Of a stretch of DNA of 64,000 bases, positions 21,512 through 32,517 are shown in pieces; within the stretch, counting starts at the first letter, position 1; each line of letters starts with the position of its first letter. Both the position numbers and the translations under genes were made by a program. This stretch comes from Nematostella vectensis (Eukaryota > Cnidaria > Anthozoa > Actiniaria > Edwardsiidae): contig NC_064048.1 of the NCBI RefSeq assembly GCF_932526225.1, positions 2,805,597-2,869,596 on the forward strand, read 5' to 3'. The notes beneath the pieces were generated by a model. That model saw only the letters and a list, made by a program, of their open reading frames with translations, searched no databases and was not told the origin of the DNA.

Positions 21512-24500
21512 CCACAATCATCATCATCATCATCAACCTTTTTCATCAAAGTCACAAGCCCGGCGATTTCTCAGCTGTCACCATTTTAACGTACGCGTTT
21601 TTTTCCTCTCTAGCAAAAGGTCCAAGCGACACTGGAGCAGTTCTGCAAAACACTTGGGCCACTGGCAGCGCAGTGCAAGTCCGGTGTTGATCAGTATTTC
21701 CCTATCGTCATTGCGCATCTGAACACTCTTTTGGTAAATAAGTTATCGTTCGCAAATACAAGTACAATATTTCCAACAAAGCTCTCGTAAAGACCAAAAA
21801 TAATTAAAAGTATAGTGTCAGTTGCCAACGGCGGGTCGGATCAATCACAAGAGCTTATTGAATAATTTGTGCAACATTTGTTATAGCATGGTTCGTGGTT
21901 TCTGGATCCAGTGGCCGTAATTAGGGCTAATCGCCCATGAGAATGGTTAACAAAAGAGAGCTTGTTTTAGGAGTAGGTAACAGGCCCGTAGTACTGCTAC
22001 TACTGAGTACTACTGCGAGCTAGTGCGAGCTAAATCGCCCTAGGGAGGTGTCCGTTAAAGGGGTAACTGACCCCCCCCCTCCCGCTCAAGATCCTTGGCT
22101 ACGGGCCTGAGGTTGGTGAGTGTGTGTGTGCGTGGTGAAAAATGCGTAGGGGATGAGGTTGAGAGACTATTCTCTGATCTCTAGATAACTCTGTTCAACG
22201 TGTAACGATGTTTGCTCTTCATGTAGCAAGATTCCAAGCAAGTGTGCACAGAATTGGGGTTGTGTATCGCGGGAAACAGAAAAGCAATGATGGACAACCT
22301 AATACAGCACGTGTTGCGGTCTTTGCCCAGTGTGCACAACTCGGTATGAACAGGTCTCCTTAGCAATGCACCTCACTTGTCCATCAAGCTTCCCCATAGC
22401 GATGTACATCACTTGTCCATTAGGCCTACTATTTAGCGATGCACATGCCTTGTCAGTCAGGCCTTCTCCTTACCAATGCACCTTACTTGTCCATCACGCC
22501 TTTTCCTTATCAATGTACATCACTTGTCCATCAGGCCTTCTCCTTACCAAGTACCTTACTTGTCATTCACGCCTTTTCCTTATCAATGTACATATCACGC
22601 CTTCTCCTTATCAATGCCTTACTTGTCCATCACGCCTTTTCCTTATCAATGTACATCACTTGTCCATCAGGCCTTTTCCTTATCAGACAATTCACCTTAC
22701 TTATCCATCAGGCCTTCTCCTTATCAATCTACATCACTTGTCTACCAGGCCTTTTCCTTATCAGACAGTGCACATCACTTGTCCATCACTTTTCCTGCAC
22801 AAATGATACCACATTTACCTTGAGAAATAATGTTTTATTACGTTTGCTTTTGCCCTTGGACACAGGAAGTGTGCAGCATCTGTGAACTTGCTGTGGATAA
22901 AATCAGGGATGTCATTGGAGATAACTCTATACAGGTATATTACTGGTAGAATCAAAAAGCCCAAACTGTCGCGATCTCGTACTAGAACAATGAATACAAT
23001 ACACCAAAAACTGGAAATCGACTCTGCCAAATTTTCGTCTTTAATAAGACTTCTTCAGGGCAGACAAGAAAAAGAAGAAGAAGAAGAAGAAGAAGAAGAA
23101 GAAGAAGAAGAAGAAGAAGAAGAAGAAGAAGAAGAAGAAGAAGAAGAAGAAGAAGCTGAAGAAGTCTTATTAAAGACGAAAATTTGTCAGAGTCGATTTC
23201 CAGTTTTTGGTTCAGGTATATTACTGGCGTGTACCTACGCAAAGCTCTCATTCACCCTATCTGTATCTGTCTACGTAATAGTCACGTGCTCATGCGGCAG
23301 TCTCGCTCGCCTCGTCTGTACCCTGTTTGAACCCTTGACCCTTTTAAATAATGTTTTACCTACTTTTAATATCACGTTTGTCTGTATGTAGTGTGACTAA
23401 ATCCAAAGGCTATTTCAAGGAGGTGTACGCGATAAAAAGCGAAATTCGCATAGCTTGTAGCTCAAAAAATACGCATGCCTATTTTCGTAACACTGTTCAA
23501 ACCAAGTTCTGTTTTGTTTCTTGTATTACTTGCTTATAGACTAAAGTTGACGAGCCTCCTTAGAAGGCATGATACTATCACTCGCTGTTGCTCGACCAAG
23601 TTCTAACCCCCATTTGCGTTTACACCAATAAACTGCCTTATACTCCTGTTTTTATCTAATCATAGGCTGAAATTAAAGGAGTCCTTGAAGATGCCTGTGT
23701 TAAAGAGGGCGGGGCTTACGCTGGTGTTTGCAAGGCCTTGGTGGACCAGTACTTCCCTATCATCATCTCACACTTAGACAAACTCGTAGTGAGTGTCCAA
23801 CACGCGCCGGGGAGGGGGGGGGGGGGTGTATAAAAGCAGACAGCTGGGTGATCGTTCTATCTTTTAGGGTATAAAACTCTACCAACTACTATCCCTTAGA
23901 GGGTGTTCAAAGATTCTTCCAATTCTGCTATCTCTTAAGGGGTTCTCACACCAAACAATGAATTATCCTATCCAATAAAAGAAGGATTGGAAGACGATGT
24001 GGCTGCACACTTCAAATTGTCAGAAAAGATACGTGCTCGATGGCGGTGACTTTTAAGAGGGCAGCAATGAAATTGTGGGATACTGGAAATGTTTTTGTTT
24101 TTAGTGCATGCTTTTAGGTTTAGAAATTTGCCTCGACCACATCTAATTTGCTATCTCTTGGGTTAAGAATTGCTGTTGACCACACCCAGAGTGCTACCCT
24201 TAGGCTTGTAATTGATTCCTTCGACGATAACCACCGTCTGCTAAGGATGTGCCAGTGAGCGAGCTAGAGAAAGGGCGTGCCTAGGGCAAATCGTCATTCC
24301 TTCTAGACTTCTTCGGTTGCAGAGCTCCGTAACTATTGAGAAGGAGTGTCGCACTTCTAGTGATATGATCACGTGTCTATCTTACAGCAAAACTCGAAGC
24401 AAGTGTGCACTGCCCTGGGATTATGCTCCGCTGATCGCTGGGTGTGTCCGCGACCCGACGACGCCCCTCAGTGTGTGTTGTGCGAGTTTGTGATGAAAGA

Positions 24501-26548
24501 GATCAAGCAGCTTTTAGCCAAGGATACCACTCAGGTACATACTTTAATACTTAAATAAATTAACCTATTCTAGCTTGCGCTAGTGTCTAGTTGGTGGCGA
24601 AAGGTCTAGAAACGTCGCAGATGGCCAAATCTGCGACGGATCGAATTGCTGGCAAAGCGCTAGATTAGAAAGAATCTAGATATTTGGCACCCACTACCTC
24701 AGAGGGTAGCAGGTTCCATATCCTAACTGATCTAGGGAAAAAATAGTAACTATGAGTGAGAATACTAGACTGGCACTCAAGCAAAATATACATACAGCAT
24801 TTGATTCTGAAAATGGAAAAGGAAATAAAAATATCAGGGACTGAGGAAGCAGATTCACTCCTTGGGGAAGGGGAGACTTTTCTGGAACCGATGTTAAAGT
24901 ATGGGATATGTAATCATTTACAAGAAAACGACAAAGGGGTTGAGTTTAGGTATTTCTTCTTACTCTTTACATTTTTCATTCCCGACAGCAAGGAATCGAG
25001 AAGGCGCTTATGATGGTCTGTTCTATCATGCCAGAAACAATCAGGAATAACGTAAGTGTGTATTAAGTAGTAAATACTTTCTGCAGTTGTCGCTGATTGC
25101 ATATTAGATTCTACCAAAAAGGCGAGAAAGTTTTTATTACGAATTTCCCGCCTTGGCCAGCCCATGATGGTTCAGGTCTTCACATCAGCTGCGCATTTGG
25201 TCTGAACATGGAGTTTCATATGGGCCACACGCTAAAAGCGATATGAATTGACGATCTTTCAATAGGAAATTACACACTTTTTCGGTGTGAATTGGGAGGG
25301 GGGATGCGGAATGCGCTCACCCTGCGCATCAAAACTCTTTAAATAGAGGAAGAGGATTAACAAAACATTCATAAGAGATAGTAGGCTATATTCCATCCTC
25401 TAATACTTCAAATGTGACGGGATCCACGAACACCACAGCTTTGATAGCTTAACATTGAAATATTAACGATTTTGTGACACAGTGTGACAAGTTCGTGACT
25501 GAATATACACCAATCATCATGAGCTTGCTTCTCGAGGAAGTTGACCCTGCGAAAGTCTGTTCCATGATTGGACTCTGTAACAGCCCTGCAGCAGGTAAGA
25601 ACGAGAAGGTGAAAATAGCGTGCACACAGCCGTAGGAGGCCCCGAATTATTGGGGGGCACGATTCTTAAACTAAGAAAATATTTGGGAGGTGGAGAGACA
25701 GCTACGCACATACTGGTTATTACCATATATATATATTTGCTAATATTGGGGGGGGGGGGGGGGGGGCACGGGCTCCCTGCCACGGACCTGGTGTAGTATG
25801 AAAGGTAAATATGACAGAGGGGTTGAGATGAGAAAGTGTAATTAGGAAGAAATGAGGAAGCATAGCGAGGAAGGGTAAGAGAGGGAGTGAGTTGAAAAAA
25901 TGGGATGGTAAAAGTGAGGGCCATATCAAACATATTCCCCACGGATAGTGTCCTTCGTATGTATTGCCTTATATGGGCATAGATGCCCATATTTAGAAGA
26001 GCTAAACTTTTCCCGCTCCCTGATCTCCAGAAAACATGGTAATTATACTGATTCCTGTCAATTTGAGACTCGCTGCAAAAATTATTAAGCAAAACTTGCT
26101 CGCTTGGTCAAATCTTTTCCTTACTAATCCTATGAAGTCCTTAGACCCAGGCCTCCAAGAGATTGACCGAGCGGGTTTGAAGGTTACCCAAATATTGATA
26201 TGGACGGGCAGGTGACGCGAGGGGGTGGGGTCAGATACGACGAGAGAAGGGAAGAGATGGAGGAGGCTATTGATACGGGAGTAAAAAAAACTGAAGGCGA
26301 GGGGTAGTATGACAAGAGATGGTGGGGAGAGGTACAACAGAGAAGGGAAAAGGGAAAGTAGGATGAGAAAATAGGGGTGGTAGGGGTGACGGAATAGGAG
26401 GAAGTCAGAGGGATGAGACCCATTTCTAGCTGTGCCCCATGTTTCTTATTCTTTGGGATTTATTAGCGCAAATTACCCAATAAGTAATAAGAGATTTTTT
26501 CCTCCATTTTCAGCTCTAGTGCGCATGACCTTAGTGCGACAGATATAA
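16440..26548 (+). CDS. PSAP: Prosaposin-like secreted/lysosomal precursor: signal peptide, one SapA and four SapB domains
   Basis: Fourteen exons join without a frame break: 16440-16476, 19645-19778, 19893-19961, 20384-20506, 20902-21003, 21322-21390, 21614-21733, 22227-22343, 22866-22934, 23666-23788, 24388-24534, 24989-25051, 25483-25594 and 26514-26548 (TAA). The product is 439 residues. MKCLLVVLCAFA is a signal peptide. The SapA domain has CVYGPAYWCRS and HAQECDAVEHC. Four SapB domains follow at about 59-138, 157-236, 258-338 and 349-427. Each opens with CxxC (CAIC, CEIC, CSIC, CVLC) and closes with a C-x5-C such as CTTLGLC. SapB units are lipid-binding helpers of lysosomal sphingolipid hydrolases and are released by proteolysis. 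The C-terminal SapA of vertebrate prosaposin is absent. Repeated exon sizes (69, 120-123, 102-147 nt, phase 0) show growth by exon-module duplication. Confidence 0.95.
17107..17432. repeat. TATTATAT octanucleotide array, about 40 copies
   Basis: Nearly pure 8-bp repeat in prosaposin intron 1; it gives spurious Ile/Leu/Tyr peptides. Confidence 0.95.
17645..19556. repeat. 35-bp satellite-like array, about 54 copies, with higher-order structure
   Basis: The unit contains GTCGGTCCCTTACCCTCCCC and GTCAGATATCAAATG. The unit length is not a multiple of three, so every forward frame stays open and yields overlapping spurious proteins. Variant units (ATCGGTTGCTT followed by AAACGATCGG) recur at 18671, 18881, 19126 and 19301. 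The spacings of 210, 245 and 175 bp are whole multiples of 35, showing multi-unit duplication. It ends in a poly-C run. Intronic. Confidence 0.95.
21426..21535. repeat. (ATC)n microsatellite in prosaposin intron 6
   Basis: A run of CAT/ATC triplets with a few variants, between exons 21322-21390 and 21614-21733. Confidence 0.9.
22364..22793. repeat. About 37-bp degenerate tandem array in prosaposin intron 8
   Basis: Units carry CACTTGTCCATCAGGCCTT and CTCCTTATCAATGTACAT with indels. It starts about 20 bp after the exon 8 donor. Confidence 0.85.
23004..23210. mobile_element. Foldback: inverted Penelope-like terminal segments around a (GAA)n tract
   Basis: The left arm (23004-23061) and right arm (about 23156-23210) are inverted copies containing CGTCTTTAATAAGACTTCTT. 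A pure (GAA)n tract of about 80 bp lies between them. The arms match the relic at 8322-8398, hammerhead-like boxes included. It lies in prosaposin intron 9. Confidence 0.75.
24613..24638. other. Perfect 10-bp hairpin in prosaposin intron 11
   Basis: CGTCGCAGAT, loop GGCCAA, ATCTGCGACG. A second short inverted pair (CTAGATT/AATCTAG) follows at about 24660-24680. Possibly the core of a degraded MITE; function unknown. Confidence 0.5.
25595..26513. other. Last prosaposin intron
   Basis: A poly-G run (25749-25766) and a purine-rich GAGG/AGGG segment (25800-25920, 26210-26410). No exon seen. Confidence 0.5.
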
Positions 26549-26636
26549 GATGTATCTGAGAAATACGAGGACAGTTATAAGATGTATCTGGGAAATACGA
26601 GGACAGATATAAGATGTATCTGGGAAATACGAGGCA
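26541..26636. repeat. 32-bp tandem repeat, three copies, spanning the prosaposin stop codon
   Basis: Units start at 26541, 26573 and 26605 and contain ATAAGATGTATCTG and AAATACGAGG. The first copy includes the TAA at 26546-26548, so the stop is part of a repeat. Confidence 0.9.
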
Positions 26637-26676
26637 ACTGACTAAATGTGCCGAGGTTGATTTCTATAATATACGG

Positions 26677-26682
26677 AATAAA
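26677..26682 (+). terminator. Poly(A) signal AATAAA for the prosaposin-like gene
   Basis: It lies 129 nt after the stop codon. Confidence 0.65.
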
Positions 26683-26689
26683 AAATACT

Positions 26690-27250
26690 GAACCTGTCTT
26701 TAGTTTGCTTGTTTTTGTTTTTTCTTGTTTGATTGTTTGTTTGTTTTTAAAGAATGAAACATAGCTCTCCTAGAAACACTCAGTTGCCGTACATATACCT
26801 CCCTCGTTTTTTACCCCCCTTTCATTTTTGTAGTTTGACTCGACAAAATAAGGTCTTAAATCAGTGCCAAATTTTAAAGTGCTTCTATACAGTATTTCGC
26901 AAATAGTCTTAGGCTCGCGTAGTTTATTGGTCCTTATCGTAATATATACAGTATGCCGGCTGCTACAACATAAAAAATCCTATCAAAAGCAAAAAGGCTA
27001 TTGCGCATGGTTATTGCTCCCATAAGATCCATTTCTTACTGAAGTACTACTTTTGGCCACCTTTACAAAGGAAAAAAAGACGACAAATTATCAGTCCTCT
27101 GAATGTTATAAAAATAATGTTAAAACAGTATTCTTATTCTAAGACACCAACTTTGAAGGTGCTGTAAGTCATTCTACCTCTGTACCTCCTGTGGAAAAAG
27201 CTACGCGCACCGCACTCACACTTTTGTTTGTCAGCGGCTACACCATTTAG
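26690..27250. other. Intergenic between prosaposin and zinc-finger genes
   Basis: About 560 bp without a recognised gene; it must contain the zinc-finger gene promoter, but no TATA box is clear. Confidence 0.4.
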
Positions 27251-27261
27251 TTATTTTCAAG

Positions 27262-30200
27262 ATGGCGGATCAAGCTGTCGTGAAAGATTTAGACGAAAAA
27301 ATGACATCTAGCGATGTAAGTGGTTTATTTAAAAGGGATTTGCTGATTAATTCCATATTCCAAGTTCAAATAGCATTCTCAAACAAGTAGTAATGATTTC
27401 TTTTGCTATGCAGACGTTTTTTCTAATCTAGCAAGGAGCGAAATAGTTCGATTTTCTTGATCGGTTGGCAGTTTGAGAAGCAATTTAAACCTGTGTTCAG
27501 GGAAGAAAATATTCCCTGTCCTTAGAATTATTTGGTCCTTCTCTTCCTTTAAGACTTGCTTTTGTTTCCATGTTATCATAAACATTTCCAGGTAAGACAA
27601 CATATGTGAATGCATCAATTGATTGTTTATTTATTTTGTAGTTATGAGGTACTCATATCGGCCACTTTAGGTTCACGCTAAAATATCTCGCGAACAAAAA
27701 AAAAATTCAGCTGTTAATATTCATAACACAGTTCTATTATAGGCCACCACTGCCCTATTACCGGCCACTCGCCATTCTCAGGACAATAGCACAGAAAACT
27801 TGCTTCATTTTAGCTAAAATACCACAGACAATGATCTCTGTTAAATGTAGTTTGCAAAAGTGCTTTTCAATTCTAATTTAAGCCTCATTTGGCTCCATAC
27901 TAAATGATTGCATGGCAAAACTTGTAATCTCTCAAATTTGTTTTGAATTGTTCGAGTGGCCGAAAATAGGACATGTGACCAAGGCCCAAACAATGAAAGA
28001 TCACATGAAACCGAGACTGAAACAAAGGCCAGAAAGCACCCTGGGACATCAACTACAAAATGGTGGATTTGCTGAGCGATGTTCATCGCGATAGGTAAAT
28101 GTTGGAGATTTTCCGGCTTTTTCATGCGCTATTGAATTGTGCGTATGAATAAATTGTTGTAGCTAAGCGAAATAATAAACAATCGTAAAAAGTTTTGGAA
28201 AACTTGTTTTAGGGAAATTTCTTCGCATTGATGTGTCATTTTTGGCTTGTTCTTTGTACTTTACAAAATATTGGACATTATTTTCAGGTGGCCGATAATA
28301 GGACGTGGCTGATAATAGGTACAAGTACCTTGAAGTCCATATAACCTTTCAAAGTTGATAGACTTTGTCAAGTCTTTATATTTTCATCTTCCAAATGGTA
28401 TGTGGTTCGCATGGACCCTATACAATGTGCGTTCGCACGAATAACTCAAATCTGTAATATTGAGGTATTTTGGTCAACCTTTGGAAAAAAGGCTGTGAAA
28501 TGAAAGGCCCGGGTCAAGTCATTTGTGACGTAGATCGAGATGTCAACCAAATTACGTGGTGTGGTTACAACTTTTACCGTCATCTTTATATCTCAACCTG
28601 GTAGTCAAATGATTATTAAACTACAGGAAAAAATCTGCAAAATTTAGCAGATATTTTTAGTCTTTGAATTGTTTTTTTGCATTGTGCACGCGCTGCATTC
28701 GCAATCAAAAATGGTGACATTCTTGAGAGCGCGTGCTGTTTTTGAAACCTACAACAAAACAATATTTTATTTTTTCGCATACAGTTCTCGATTTTAAGTT
28801 ATTCTTCGCTGCATTGTGGGTAGCATTGCAATAGAAAACACTTCGCCAATATTTTGCAGTACTGCCGTCCCTGAATTTTAGTGGATTTAAGGAAAATCAC
28901 TGTTTTAGATTTTCCCGCCAAAATTTGGAATTATTCACGTGATTCAATCTCCTATCGCGCGGCCAGGAAAATTTTCAAAGATCTGTAGAAAATTCAAATT
29001 TCAATTAAATTCAATTCCCTTTCAGAATTTGTAAGTTTATCTATGCTTTCTTTTGGCTAGTTTGATATAAGTGAAAGGTTTTTAGAACTTTAAATATTAT
29101 ATCTATTTCGAGTATTCCAAAATAATTGCCTAAAAATTGTAATCTAACAAAGTAATGTTCTTATGCAGTAGAACACATTTAAAGTCAGTGTAGCAAAAAG
29201 AAACATAGTGATAAGCTTTTAGATTCTGAAAAGGCAGATTAATTTAATTGAATTGAAATTTTCTACAGAGCTTTGAAGATTGCCCAGTTGCAGGTTTTGT
29301 TTTATGAAGTTGACTAATTATTTGACTACCAGGTTGATAGCATATATAAATGACATATTTAGAAAAAGGAAAACTAGTATTTAGCACATGCATATATTTT
29401 TTTATTTATTTTTTATTGACATATTGACATATTGATCTTTTTTAGAGCTGTCCTGAAATAATGAATGATGATTTGAGCACATACTATTATATTACTAACA
29501 GTTTTTATTTTTATTTTTAAGGAACTCTATTCTAGTAGCAGTGTTGTTAACAAGAAACAAGAGCAGCAAAACAATGATGTTACATCTATGGCAGAAATAA
29601 TTATTAAACAAGAGAAAGATGAGTGTCCCAATGAAGACATTGTTATACAGCACATTGGCAGCGAGGAACTTAATGTGAAATTTGAGAAAAGTGACAATTT
29701 ATGCCATAATGCAATACAGAGGGCTCTTTATTTAGCAGTAACAGAAAACAGCAAAGAGGAGAATGTAAAGTCCAGGTGCACTGCTAGAAGTGAATGTGTT
29801 TCTTTGGAAGAAAGCAAGCTCACTGAAGCACATGGCAGTTATGATTGTGTGCTGCAAGACCATTGCTACACAGTCTTTGGAGAGATAGACAATGAGGACC
29901 AAACATCATGTAGAAGCATTGGCGAAGTTTGTGAATTTTGTGGAAGGCATTATCAGGTTGATCCTGTTATTCAAAATGCCAAATGCACCCCTCCTGAACT
30001 CAATAAGATAATTGAGAAAGCAAAGAGAAAAAAGCAACGTGTGAACAAATGTAAGAAATGTGGCGTACATGTCTCTGGAAGTAAACATTCTTGTTCAATG
30101 CCATTTCAATGTAAGGACTGTGACATGTGTTTTGCATATCCCAGGGAGCTAATTGAGCATTCGCATTTCCACACTGGAAAAATGCCTTTTAGTTGTAAAA

Positions 30201-30835
30201 AATGTTACAAGTGTTTCAAAGATGCCAAAAAACTCAAAGCACATAAAAAAGAGCATAAGAATGAGAAGTCGTGTCAGAGAAGACTTTTCCAGTGTGAGAC
30301 ATGTGGAAAGTGTTTCATGAAGGAAAAGGGATTGCTAGCACATATGGAGATTCATAATAATGATGACATAACTGAGGGAAAGCAGGAAGCTGATACTACT
30401 GGCTCACAGGAGATTGGAACTTGCATTAAAAATAATGATAAAATAGAGGAAGTTTTGAATGTTTTGCCTGATCCAAGTCCAGAGAATGACAAAACAATTG
30501 TAAAAGACCGTTGGGACAATTTTATGAGGGTTTCACAGGGGATCCAAACAGGCAAGTATATTGAGCTTAATACGGACAGAGTTGAGCACAGAGAGACTGC
30601 TGATGATACAGTTTATATGGGAAAGGCATTTGAAAGTGTTTCACAAGGAACACAAACCGACAAGGTTGTTCCATGTAAGTGTGAAATACTAAGTCACCCA
30701 GAAAATGGAAAATTTGGTCAAAGTAATTTATTGGAGTGCCAAGTTTGTGGGAAATGTTATATGCGAGAAAAAGGACTGAGAATACACATGGAAACTTGTC
30801 ATAAAATGGGTAATGACACTAAGACTTTGTGCTGA
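27262..30835 (+). CDS. C2H2 zinc-finger protein, two exons
   Basis: Exon 27262-27315 (start ATGGCGGATCAAG) joins exon 29522-30835 in phase 0, giving 455 residues. Starting at the internal Met (29588) would lose 40 residues; the good GT and the TTTTTAAG acceptor favour the longer form. The N-terminal half is acidic (IIIKQEKDECPNED). It contains zinc-binding CEFCGRHY and KCKKCGVHVSGSKHSC. Three C2H2 fingers follow at about 214-236, 243-264 and 276-297 (FQCKDCDMCF, FSCKKCYKCF, FQCETCGKCF), and a fourth, separated, at about 430-449 (CQVCGKCYMREKGLRIH). The linker between fingers 3 and 4 carries SQGIQT and SQGTQT. A nuclear DNA-binding role is likely from the fingers, but I do not recognise the orthologue. 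Confidence 0.85.
27655..28330. mobile_element. Possible MITE with subterminal inverted CCTATTATCGGCCAC motifs
   Basis: ATCGGCCAC, CTATTATAGGCCAC and CCTATTACCGGCCAC occur near the left side. GTGGCCGAAAATAGG and GTGGCCGATAATAGG occur inverted at about 27956 and 28289. Clustered inverted subterminal motifs are typical of some DNA transposons. Ends and target duplication unresolved; within the zinc-finger gene intron. Confidence 0.4.
28594..29338. mobile_element. Foldback element in the zinc-finger gene intron
   Basis: The outer ends ACCTGGTAGTCAAATGATTA and (inverted) ACCTGGTAGTCAAATAATTA match over about 22 bp. Inner arms at 28964-29023 and 29237-29292 are also inverted copies (AGATCTGTAGAAAATTC / AGCTCTGTAGAAAATTT). 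Non-coding. Confidence 0.6.
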
Positions 30836-30927
30836 GACAATTGATTTGTCTCTTTAGGCATGGCTTTGGAGAGTAAATAGCAAGTATTAGAGATGCTTTA
30901 CAGGATGCATGTATTAGGCCAAGTAAA

Positions 30928-30933
30928 AATAAA
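30928..30933 (+). terminator. Poly(A) signal AATAAA for the zinc-finger gene
   Basis: It lies 93 nt after the stop codon. Confidence 0.6.
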
Positions 30934-30939
30934 CAAATG

Positions 30940-32451
30940 TTTCCCGTCCGGATTTCTAAAAATATTCAAGTGGATGGGTTTTTTTTAAATTTTATTTCTT
31001 TATGTGGATGACAGGGTGTATTTTCAGTTTTGCGTTATTCTAAGGTGAAATATTAAATGTTTTTAAATAAACACAACTCGCAAGTCATAAGCTTACATTA
31101 CCGAAACTAAAGCTTTTAGTTTTCTTCCAATTTTTTCTAAATCAGTAGCACAATTTATTTCTTCAGTATTAGGCAGGAGTCTCAAGATTTTGGACCTCTT
31201 CTCTTGTGCTCCAATGTGGAGCACCAAATCTCATGCCTTTTGGCGATTTTTATCTCTCCTGAAAAATCTTTTTAAAGAATATCAACATTTTGCCTATTTT
31301 GTATCAGTAATGAAAGATAATAATTACTTGTTTAGCACCATTTGTTGAACATGCAAGCAAGATCTATATTGTGCGCGATAACTTTCTATATAATATATAC
31401 ATCTATTCAAATAAGGTTGCACTTGGACAATCTATGAATCGTGCTTCATGGGTAGCAAAAAATAAGTAAATTAGCAATAATAAAATACAAGTTCAGGTTT
31501 CAAAAGCTGCAGTATATTTGTTAACATTCTTATGAACATTCACAAGGCTTTCATATACAAGTATTCAGCCGTTTATAGGATACCCGTGAACCTGCGCAAC
31601 AACACATGGGTTCTCCAATGCAACCTTATTTGAAATAGGTGTATACTCTACCCCTCCCCCTTAAGTTTTCAAGCCTTGAGATTTTCTGGGGTTGCAAGGT
31701 ATGCAGATGTAAGGTTTTCAAGGTAACTATCTATAATTGTGTCAAGTTGAGTACACCTTACTTTTATTGAATTAAATACAGTCGTTATATTTCATCTGAA
31801 TAATAGATTATTTATTGCACACCTTGTGAGTAAGCAGTTGGTGTTTGTGTTATTGTAAATAATTATATATATAACGATTGTGTTGTTATATGAAATGTTT
31901 TCAATGCAGGTAATGGTATTTCTTTCATTATTAAAACGCTGTTATTAAAATGAAAAAAACCTGGGTTTCCTAGGATGTGTAAAATATGGAATCGCAAATT
32001 GATGTTGATGGCGATAATGATAGTACAGTAATAAAAATTATTTATCATTGTGACCATGACCACTATTTTGCAGTTCCAAGTATGTTGTTCAATCTATAAT
32101 AAAAGCTGTTTCCAAAATTGATGTGTGTTTTGGTGACAAAGCCTATAAAAGATAAAAAAAAGCATGAAAGAGAACAGCTGGCTGTCTCTAACCTTCATCA
32201 AATGTGCTAGAGAAAAGTTTCATGCATAGAAGAAGAGAGGTGAATCTATACAGTTTTCATAGAAGAGAGCAATAGCATGAATATCATCACTGTATTCTCT
32301 TTATATCACTATCATTATTATTATAATATCCTAATCATCATATCACCACCACTTCTTTAATCATCATCATCAACCCCACCATTAATATATTTATCATCAT
32401 AATTATTTATTATTATTGTAATGTATTATTATAATTATTATAATTATTATA

Positions 32452-32517
<66 letters not shown>

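Noticed and set aside
22982-23391. Poly-Glu and poly-Leu frames
   Set aside because: GAA microsatellite inside a foldback element.
24756-25013. 85-codon frame overlapping prosaposin exon 12
   Set aside because: Different frame from the conserved SapB sequence; shadow only.
28050-28093. Alternative first exon of the zinc-finger gene (ATGGTGGATTTGC... then GTAAAT)
   Set aside because: Joins the 29522 exon out of frame and stops quickly; lies within a probable MITE.
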